From a bacterium (GTDB lineage Bacteria > CLD3 > SB21): a stretch of 64,000 bases of DNA. The notes beneath the pieces are model-generated. The model was not told the origin of the DNA, ran no database searches, and saw nothing but the letters and a program-made list of their open reading frames with translations. Location: positions 277,144-341,143 of the forward strand of contig JABWCP010000001.1 of NCBI GenBank assembly GCA_013360215.1. Reading direction: 5' to 3'. Both the position numbers and the translations under genes were made by a program. Below are positions 57,511 through 64,000 of this stretch, piece after piece; position 1 is the first letter of the stretch; each line of letters opens with the position of its first letter.

Positions 57511-57845
57511 ATGAAACTATAAAAAAGAATTACAACGCCATAATTATCGGCTTGTTTCGGTTCGATTATATCGCAAGGTTCTCCTGCAAAATTCAAGCGA
57601 TTGTACGTATTACTGTTCCTCTTTGCCGAATCCGATGCCTATGTTCATTCACAATTCCTGTTGTGATCCGAAAACTATTATTCGTCGGCCACATCGGTGA
57701 CAGTGATATCATTCCATAATGTCATTGCAGATATGGGCATAGACAACCTAATCGTTATAGATCAATAATACAGACCTAACACACCGACATTACTCTTAAC
57801 GATAAACTAATAAACGATGAGAACCTAAATCGGAAGAAAACAATT
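57511..57845. other. 335-base intergenic region before the TonB receptor
   Basis: Divergent promoter region for the PAP2 gene and the receptor operon. TGACA (57698-57702) and TGTCA (57720-57724) face each other at 17 bases distance. They match Pho-box half-sites, but not the direct-repeat layout. I see no other feature. Confidence 0.35.
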
Positions 57846-60632
57846 ATGCGCCCCAAAGCATGCGTGCAACTTATAATGTTGACTATTCTGGTGTTCCTGA
57901 GCGTTCCAGCTTATTCCCAAACTCGTACGGGCATGGTCGGTTTTGTATCGGATGAGGACGGCGGCTTCTATTTACAGGGCGCGCTTATTACGATAGAAGG
58001 AACGGCTTTTCGTGCTGTTAGTGATCGTCAGGGAAAATTCACAATGTCATTGCCCGCCGGCAACTATGTCCTGTTGGCAAGGTATCTGGGCTACGAAGAA
58101 AAGAAAATAGAATTTACCGTCACGGATGGAAGTTTGAAAATACTTGAGGTGAAACTCAAAGGGACTGCCGTGCCGTTTTCAGAGCAGATCGTAGAAGGTA
58201 TACGCTTGGGACAAACCAAAGCGTTGAACACTCAAAAGAACAGCGACAACATAAAGAACGTCGTTTCCTCCGACTTAATTCAGCTATTCCCCGACCCAAA
58301 CGCGGCCGAAGCGCTCCAGCGATTGCCGGGCCTTTCCATACAACGTGATCAGGGTGAAGGGCGTTATGTTTTGATTCGGGGAACGGAAGCGCGTCTAAAC
58401 TCCATGATGATCAACGGTGAGAGGATCCCTTCACCCGAAGCAGAAGTGCGGAGTGTCGCACTGGATGCCATTCCGGCCGACGCGATCGCTTCGATCGAAG
58501 TCACCAAAGCGTTGACACCGGATATGGACGCAGACGCCATCGGCGGATCTGTCAATCTCATTACAAAGAGCGCATTTGACTATGACAAGCCGGTCATATT
58601 GGGTACCTTAGGAAGCGGATACAATAATCTCGTTACCGGCGGCGTATATCAGGGTGGTCTCACGTACGGTCGCCGCTTTGGTCCAGATAATAAATTCGGC
58701 CTTCTCCTCAGCGGAAGTTATTACCAAACAAATCGCGGTTCTGATAACAACGAATTCGACTACGACGATGCGGAAATCGGCGGCGGCGAAGAACAGGAAG
58801 TGCTCACCGAATACCAACTGCGCGACTATGTGATAGACCGAAAACGTATCGGAATCAGCGCCACATTAGATTATCGTCTTGACGACCTTTCCCATATGTA
58901 CTTCCGAGGCATTGTCAATGAATATAGCGATCAAGAGTATCGGCGACGCCTCATCTATGCCTTTGACGAAGGCGATTTTGACGCTGCGACAGAGACCTCC
59001 GCGTCTATTTCGGGCGCCGAAGCGGTTAGAGAACTGAAAGATCGTTTTGAAAAACAATCCATCCGTAGTTTTGCCGTGGGCGGCAATCAACATTTCAATC
59101 TTATGGACGTTGATTACCACCTGTCATACAGTTTTGCGGAAGAAAAAGAACCTCATAGCCGCTACAGTACATTTAAATTCGAAGACGGCGTTGATTTCAC
59201 GTACGATCTGAAAGATCATGATTTTCCAAAGATCAACATCACAAACAGTTCAGACATCTACGATCCAACCAAGTTTGAATTTGAAGAGTTTTCAACAGAA
59301 AAATATACGACCCAAGACAAAGACTACACCGGTTCTTTCAATATAAAAATCCCGTTTACGTTTAATGCTAAGTCCGGAATGTTCAAAAGCGGATTCAAAT
59401 ATCGCGGCAAATCCAAAGACCGTCATGTGGATATCCGCGTATATGACGGTTATTCGAGCGATTTGTATCTAGATGAAGTCCTTGGAAATTTTGAAGGAAA
59501 GGACTTCTTAAATGGAAAATACCGCGTAGGTCGCTTCCAGGACGCTAAAAAAATAAAGACGTTTTTCAACACGAATTCTGCCGGATTCGAAGAAGATTCG
59601 GACAAATCGCACGAAGAAACCGATGCGCAAAACTATGATGCGGAAGAACGCGTTTTGGCCGGATACGCGATGACAACTCTAAATGCAGGACCATGGTCTC
59701 TCTTAGCAGGATTGCGCGCTGAAAAGACCAATATTGACTACCGAGGAAACACCGTCGTATTTGACGAAGACGGTGACTATGAGTCCACCGTGGCTTCGAA
59801 TGGAAAATCTGATTATCTCAACATGTTGCCGTCACTGCATGTCAAATATCGCATCGATCAGAATACTAATCTGAGAGCCGCTTACACCAATTCGATTGCG
59901 CGTCCCGACTATTATGATCTTGTTCCGTTTCAGTCCGTTTCCCGTGAAGATGAAGAAATTGCTTCCGGTAATTCGAATCTGAAGCCTACGGTTTCCAAAA
60001 ATTTAGACCTCATGGTTGAGCGTTATTTTCAAAGTGTCGGCTTAATCTCCGGCGGATTCTTTTATAAAAAACTCAATGACTTTATTTATGCCAACGTGAG
60101 CGAGGTCTCCGGTGGTGCCTACGACGGTTACGAACAAACCGTTCCGGTAAACGGTAAAGCCGCAACATTGTGGGGCGTTGAAATGAACTGGCAACAGCAA
60201 ATGACGTTTCTTCCTTCGTATTGGAGCGGTTTGGGTGTATATTTGAATTACACTTATACGCAGTCCGAGGCAGAATTTCCTACGCGCGAAGCCGGTGAAG
60301 ACAAGGCGACATTGCCCGGACAATCTGAGCATGTAGCAAATTTTGCAATTTCGTATGAACGCGGCGGTTTCAATGGCAGAATTTCAGCTAATCTCCACGG
60401 AAAATATCTTGATGAAGTTGGCGAAACGAAGGCTGATGACATATTCTATGATCGTCATTTTCAGCTAGACGCATCCGCGAGCCAGCGATTGACGCACAAC
60501 TGGACAGCCTATCTTGAATTATTAAACTTGACCAATGCCCCGCTTCGTTATTATCGCGGATCAACGTCCCGTCCTGTACAACAGGAATTCTACTCATGGA
60601 CCGGTAAATTAGGCTTGAAATTCACATTTTAA
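57846..60632 (+). CDS. TonB-dependent outer-membrane receptor
   Basis: A 928-residue receptor for uptake of a large or scarce substrate. Residues 1-24 form a signal peptide (ends PAYSQ). A carboxypeptidase-regulatory-like domain follows (about 28-110), then the plug with LPGLSIQRDQGEGRYVLIRG and DADAIGGSVNLIT (about 125-245). The rest forms the 22-strand barrel, ending LGLKFTF with the C-terminal Phe. Next to a phytase-like lipoprotein and an acid phosphatase, its substrate may be phytate or another phosphorylated compound. Confidence 0.95.
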   Translation: MRPKACVQLIMLTILVFLSVPAYSQTRTGMVGFVSDEDGGFYLQGALITIEGTAFRAVSDRQGKFTMSLPAGNYVLLARYLGYEEKKIEFTVTDGSLKILEVKLKGTAVPFSEQIVEGIRLGQTKALNTQKNSDNIKNVVSSDLIQLFPDPNAAEALQRLPGLSIQRDQGEGRYVLIRGTEARLNSMMINGERIPSPEAEVRSVALDAIPADAIASIEVTKALTPDMDADAIGGSVNLITKSAFDYDKPVILGTLGSGYNNLVTGGVYQGGLTYGRRFGPDNKFGLLLSGSYYQTNRGSDNNEFDYDDAEIGGGEEQEVLTEYQLRDYVIDRKRIGISATLDYRLDDLSHMYFRGIVNEYSDQEYRRRLIYAFDEGDFDAATETSASISGAEAVRELKDRFEKQSIRSFAVGGNQHFNLMDVDYHLSYSFAEEKEPHSRYSTFKFEDGVDFTYDLKDHDFPKINITNSSDIYDPTKFEFEEFSTEKYTTQDKDYTGSFNIKIPFTFNAKSGMFKSGFKYRGKSKDRHVDIRVYDGYSSDLYLDEVLGNFEGKDFLNGKYRVGRFQDAKKIKTFFNTNSAGFEEDSDKSHEETDAQNYDAEERVLAGYAMTTLNAGPWSLLAGLRAEKTNIDYRGNTVVFDEDGDYESTVASNGKSDYLNMLPSLHVKYRIDQNTNLRAAYTNSIARPDYYDLVPFQSVSREDEEIASGNSNLKPTVSKNLDLMVERYFQSVGLISGGFFYKKLNDFIYANVSEVSGGAYDGYEQTVPVNGKAATLWGVEMNWQQQMTFLPSYWSGLGVYLNYTYTQSEAEFPTREAGEDKATLPGQSEHVANFAISYERGGFNGRISANLHGKYLDEVGETKADDIFYDRHFQLDASASQRLTHNWTAYLELLNLTNAPLRYYRGSTSRPVQQEFYSWTGKLGLKFTF

Positions 60633-60647
60633 TCGAGATGTAGGGTT

Positions 60648-61709
60648 ATGTTAAAAATAGTTTCAATTATGATGTTCGCCGTGTTGAGCGCTTGCTCAAA
60701 ACCGCCCATGGCGCCGGTTTCCAAAGCGGTTCATCGACCGCTCATTTCTGAAACGTTCATGACCGATCGCAATGAAGCCGACAACGTGGACGCTCCGGCG
60801 ATCTGGCATGGCCCTCACGGCGAACACTGGCTCGTTGCCACGGCAAAAAAAACCGATGGTTTGATCATCAGTGACGCGGCGACCGGAAAATTTATCAAAC
60901 GCATCGGGGGCACTGGCGCCGAACCCGGCAAGCTGCGACGCCCCAATAATGCCCTCGTTTTGGACGACATGTTATTTGTAGTCGAACGCGATAACCACAG
61001 GGTGCAGGTTTTTTCATTACCTGAATTCAAAAGCATATTCGTATTTGGAGAGCAGGAATTGAAAAAACCTTACGGCATTTCGCTTTATAAATCATCGCCG
61101 GATAGCATTGTTTGTTATATCACGGATAATTACGAATTGACCAAAGACTCAATACCTCCGCCATCCATGCTGGGACAGCGCATCCGGCAGTATCACATAA
61201 CGATGCGCTCACGAAAACTGTCCGCGACACCCGTACGGGCGTTCGGCGATACGTCGGGAAGCGGCGTTTTGTATACGGTCGAGTCCATTTACGTCGATCC
61301 GGTCTATAATCGCATCCTCATCGCAGACGAGTACGAGAGACAAAATAATATAAAAATATATACGCTAGACGGCACGTTTACCGGGCAAGTGATCGGCTAT
61401 GGCCTGTTTAAAACCCAGCCGGAAGGCATTGCCTTGTGGACGTGCGGCGACAGTGCCGGGTACTGGATCACTACGGATCAGTCCCACACCGAAAATGTTT
61501 TCCATATATTTGACCGCCAATTCCTTCAACCTGTAGCGTCGTTTTGTGCTGTCAATATTCGAAACACGGACGGGGTCGCCCTTACAACCAGATCATTCGG
61601 ACCGTTTTCAGCCGGTGCTTTCTACGCCGCGCATGATGACGGAAACATCGGCGCGCTGTCATTAAAGAGCATCCGTGATTCGACAAGGATACAATTCGAA
61701 TGCCCCTAA
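60648..61709 (+). CDS. Beta-propeller phytase-like lipoprotein
   Basis: A 353-residue lipoprotein with a perfect lipobox LSAC (Cys16). The chain follows Bacillus beta-propeller phytase in order: NVDAPAIW, TAKKTDGLIISD, KKPYGISLYKS, TVESIYVDP with ILIADE, QPEGIALW, and FYAAHDDGNIG near the end. In place of DADDPAIW the first motif has Ala where the second Asp binds calcium, so activity is uncertain. Phytases release phosphate from myo-inositol hexakisphosphate. An NHL-type propeller of other function remains possible. 15 bases after the receptor gene. Confidence 0.75.
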   Translation: MLKIVSIMMFAVLSACSKPPMAPVSKAVHRPLISETFMTDRNEADNVDAPAIWHGPHGEHWLVATAKKTDGLIISDAATGKFIKRIGGTGAEPGKLRRPNNALVLDDMLFVVERDNHRVQVFSLPEFKSIFVFGEQELKKPYGISLYKSSPDSIVCYITDNYELTKDSIPPPSMLGQRIRQYHITMRSRKLSATPVRAFGDTSGSGVLYTVESIYVDPVYNRILIADEYERQNNIKIYTLDGTFTGQVIGYGLFKTQPEGIALWTCGDSAGYWITTDQSHTENVFHIFDRQFLQPVASFCAVNIRNTDGVALTTRSFGPFSAGAFYAAHDDGNIGALSLKSIRDSTRIQFECP

Positions 61710-62653
61710 TTTCGCACGTACGACACATGATCCTTATATCCGCACTGGTCACGGGCTCTGTGGAATGGGTCGGTTGTTTTACAAAGCCATCTCCGGGATT
61801 TGATTCGCGCGAAACATTAGAATGCATCGTTCTGGGGGATTGGGGGCGGCAAGGCCAATTTGGGCAACAGGTGACAGCGAACCGCATGGCCGAAGTAGCG
61901 CATACCATCGGCGCTGATTTCGTTATTTCGACCGGCGACAATTTTTACGATAACGGTGTGACGAGCGTGGATGATTCGCTGTGGTTCGCTTCATATGAAA
62001 ATATTTATGCGCACAAGTCGCTGCAAATCCCATGGTATGTGGCGCTTGGCAATCATGACTACCGCGGGAATCCGCAAGCGCAGATAGAGTACTCTACCCG
62101 GAGCCGACGATGGCGCATGCCTTCGCGGTACTTCCATATAGATACCACGATCGGAGGCGCTTCGCTGCGGCTGGTGATATTGGACACCAATCCTTTTATT
62201 CATGAATACTACACCGACAAAAAATATCAATCCGTTTCCGGTCAGGACACGGCGGCGCAGTGGCGTTGGCTTGAAAATACGCTGGCAACTGCAACAAGTG
62301 ATTGGACGATTGTGGTCGGGCATCACCCGGTATATTCCGCGGGTACTAAACATGGAAATACATCCGAATTGATTACGCGGCTTGAACCGATGCTCCAGAA
62401 ATACCGCGTACCGATATACCTTGCGGGCCACGAACACGATCTGCAACACTTAAGTCATAATCAGATCAATTACTTCATATCCGGAGCCGGCTCTTCGCTG
62501 CGCCCGACCGGCACTTCAAACGAATCCGTTTTTTCTCTATCACAAAACGGTTTTCTACGCCTTTCTATTGCCAAAAAAAGCATACGCGCCGCGTTTATAG
62601 ATGTAAACGGGGCCATCGTCCATGAGGTTAGAATTTCCAACCCTGCTCATTGA
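61700..62653 (+). CDS. TRAP-like purple acid phosphatase (metallophosphoesterase)
   Basis: A 317-residue exported phosphatase resembling tartrate-resistant/type 5 acid phosphatases. The metal-binding motifs are present in order: GDWG, STGDNFYDNGV, ALGNHDYRG, VVGHHPVYSAG and LAGHEHDLQHL. The N terminus is hydrophobic (residues 8-26) and may be a signal peptide or a lipoprotein signal. It overlaps the phytase-like gene by 10 bases, so both proteins probably act on the same phosphoester substrate. Confidence 0.9.
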   Translation: MPLISHVRHMILISALVTGSVEWVGCFTKPSPGFDSRETLECIVLGDWGRQGQFGQQVTANRMAEVAHTIGADFVISTGDNFYDNGVTSVDDSLWFASYENIYAHKSLQIPWYVALGNHDYRGNPQAQIEYSTRSRRWRMPSRYFHIDTTIGGASLRLVILDTNPFIHEYYTDKKYQSVSGQDTAAQWRWLENTLATATSDWTIVVGHHPVYSAGTKHGNTSELITRLEPMLQKYRVPIYLAGHEHDLQHLSHNQINYFISGAGSSLRPTGTSNESVFSLSQNGFLRLSIAKKSIRAAFIDVNGAIVHEVRISNPAH

Positions 62654-62747
62654 AGTTATTTCTATCCCTTGCAAAAATTCATTCGTTTAACGAGATTGCC
62701 TATATGGTTATCCATCTTTTCTTACTCTTACTTGGGGATATTTTCTC

Positions 62748-64000
62748 ATGGCTTTCGATAAAGCGTTTGAATCCGTAAACCGTCTCGTGCAGGATTTTCG
62801 TGCGCAAGAAGCGTATTATCTCGACGCCAAATATCAGGAGCAGGAAGCGCGTAAGGATTTCATTGACAAATTTTGGATCGCTCTCGGGTGGGATGTCAAT
62901 CATGAGATTCAAAAAAATCCGTACGAACAGGAAGTGCGCATCGAAAATGCCGTTCGCACCGGTGCTTCGCAGCGGCGCGCCGATTACGGTTTTTATCTCT
63001 CCCCCAATTTCCGCGACCCCAAGTTTTTCGTAGAGGCCAAAAAACCCTCACGCAGCATCGCCAATCCCGATGATTATTTTCAAGTCAATCGCTACGGATG
63101 GAGCCAGCAAACGCCCGTCGCCGTACTCACGGATTTTGAAGAATTGCATATCATTGACTGCCGATTTAAGCCGCATATCGGCACGGCACTGGATCGTAAG
63201 ATCAAAGCCTTTCGTTATACCGACTATACCGATGCCGAAAAATTTGCCGAAATCTACTGGTTATTTAGCCGCGAGGCCGTCGCCACCGGATCACTGGAAA
63301 AGTACGCTGCCGCACTACCCCGCCCCAAAGGCAAAGCCGCACAAAAAGGTCTTTTCAAAGCGGGTGTACAGCCTATTGACGAAGCCTTTCTTGAGGAATT
63401 GGACGAATACCGCGTCATCTTGGCCAAAGCCTTCAAAAAATCCAATCCCGATCTTGAAGGCGAAGCGCTCACCGAAGCCGTGCAACGGACCATAGACCGT
63501 CTGGTGTTCATACGATTTCTGGAAGACAAATCCATCGAAGACTATGAAGTGCGACACTACGGCGACAGCGGTCATGCATGGAAAAAGTTTCTCGCCCACT
63601 GTCAACGGCTGGAGCCCAAATACAACGGCCTTGTATTCAAACCGCATCCCGTAATTGACGGCCGTGCGTTTCATGCACCGGATGAAGAAGACTTCAAGGC
63701 GATTTGCGCCAAACTTTCCGATCCCCATGCCGTGTACGACTTTGATCAGATCCCTATCGCTATTCTCGGTAGTATCTACGAACGCTTTCTCGGTAAAGTC
63801 GTCCACACGACCGCCAAACGCGCCGTCGTCGAAGAAAAACCTGAAGTGCGCAAAGCCGGCGGCGTGTACTATACGCCGGAGTATATCGTGCGCTACATCG
63901 TACAAAATACCGTAGGCAAACTGATCGAAGGCAAAACGCCGGAAAGCATCGCCAAAATGGCTTTTGCGGACATCGCATGCGGGTCAGGTTCGTTTTTGAT
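62748..64000 (+). CDS. Type IIG restriction-modification enzyme, N-terminal part (cut by window edge)
   Basis: A 417-residue fragment that continues past the window. The N-terminal part has a PD-(D/E)xK-like nuclease signature: RRADYGFYL followed by KFFVEAKKPSRS (Asp, Glu, Lys). A helical connector follows. VYYTPEYIVRYIV and ADIACGSGSFL (the start of the SAM-binding motif I) mark the N6-adenine methyltransferase domain, as in Eco57I-type enzymes. The ATG has GGGG about 10 bases upstream. PglX-like or other BREX-type enzymes are less likely because the nuclease motif is present. Confidence 0.88.
   Translation, partial: MAFDKAFESVNRLVQDFRAQEAYYLDAKYQEQEARKDFIDKFWIALGWDVNHEIQKNPYEQEVRIENAVRTGASQRRADYGFYLSPNFRDPKFFVEAKKPSRSIANPDDYFQVNRYGWSQQTPVAVLTDFEELHIIDCRFKPHIGTALDRKIKAFRYTDYTDAEKFAEIYWLFSREAVATGSLEKYAAALPRPKGKAAQKGLFKAGVQPIDEAFLEELDEYRVILAKAFKKSNPDLEGEALTEAVQRTIDRLVFIRFLEDKSIEDYEVRHYGDSGHAWKKFLAHCQRLEPKYNGLVFKPHPVIDGRAFHAPDEEDFKAICAKLSDPHAVYDFDQIPIAILGSIYERFLGKVVHTTAKRAVVEEKPEVRKAGGVYYTPEYIVRYIVQNTVGKLIEGKTPESIAKMAFADIACGSGSFL

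Noticed and set aside
57697-57725. Possible Pho box before the TonB receptor
   Set aside because: The two half-sites face each other at 17 bases distance, whereas Pho boxes are direct repeats with an 11-base period.

Overview
The window looks like a chromosomal segment of a Gram-negative bacterium from the FCB side of the tree (Bacteroidota/Chlorobiota/Calditrichota/KSB1-like). The reasons are a TonB-dependent receptor with an N-terminal carboxypeptidase-regulatory-like domain, a large outer-membrane protein joining a metallopeptidase, a WD40-like propeller and an Omp85-type barrel, an outer-membrane barrel next to glnB, and a SufBCDSU operon with an Rrf2 regulator. The placement is an inference; no rRNA is present. 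I found no tRNA, IS element, prophage or CRISPR array.

Positions 1-13.5 kb are mostly housekeeping: gpsA; a degenerate amidase-like protein; an outer-membrane barrel with glnB, then glnA; prfB with a classic +1 programmed frameshift; argS; a PfkB sugar kinase; a PtsN-type EIIA protein; a minus-strand pspC / LiaF-like / yhbY operon; an AEC transporter; a cyclophilin; and trhO. A MarR-GNAT fusion follows, with a perfect palindrome just before its start. DUF58 and the large peptidase-propeller-barrel gene are on the minus strand up to 19 kb.

Positions 19-28 kb hold ndk, cinA overlapping an orphan EutN/CcmL microcompartment vertex protein, then murA (active-site Cys replaced by Asp), a membrane protein, DUF4129, DUF4350, MoxR and nhaA as one dense run. 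Positions 27.9-35.9 kb are a nine-gene minus-strand suf operon (sufB, unknown membrane protein, sufC, sufD, sufS, sufU, sufT-like, rrf2, pirin). A palindrome overlaps the -35 element of its promoter. A lone chemoreceptor gene sits between two long non-coding stretches at 35.9-38.9 kb.

Positions 38.9-56.9 kb form a surface-glycan locus. Its first part (38.9-46.3 kb) is the most interesting piece: a GT-B-like protein, SpsF-type cytidylyltransferase, split transketolase, glutamate-1-semialdehyde-aminomutase-like aminotransferase, SDR, KdsC-like phosphatase and a NeuB-type synthase without the SAF domain. This reads as a pathway to a CMP-activated ulosonic acid that is not standard sialic, legionaminic, pseudaminic acid or Kdo. 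The second part holds a membrane hydroxylase, a frameshifted SMR gene, an HTTM pair, DUF3047, five glycosyltransferase-like genes and a flippase.

Positions 57-62.7 kb look like an organophosphate (possibly phytate) scavenging locus: PAP2 phosphatase, TonB-dependent receptor, beta-propeller-phytase-like lipoprotein and TRAP-like purple acid phosphatase. The window ends inside a type IIG restriction-modification gene.
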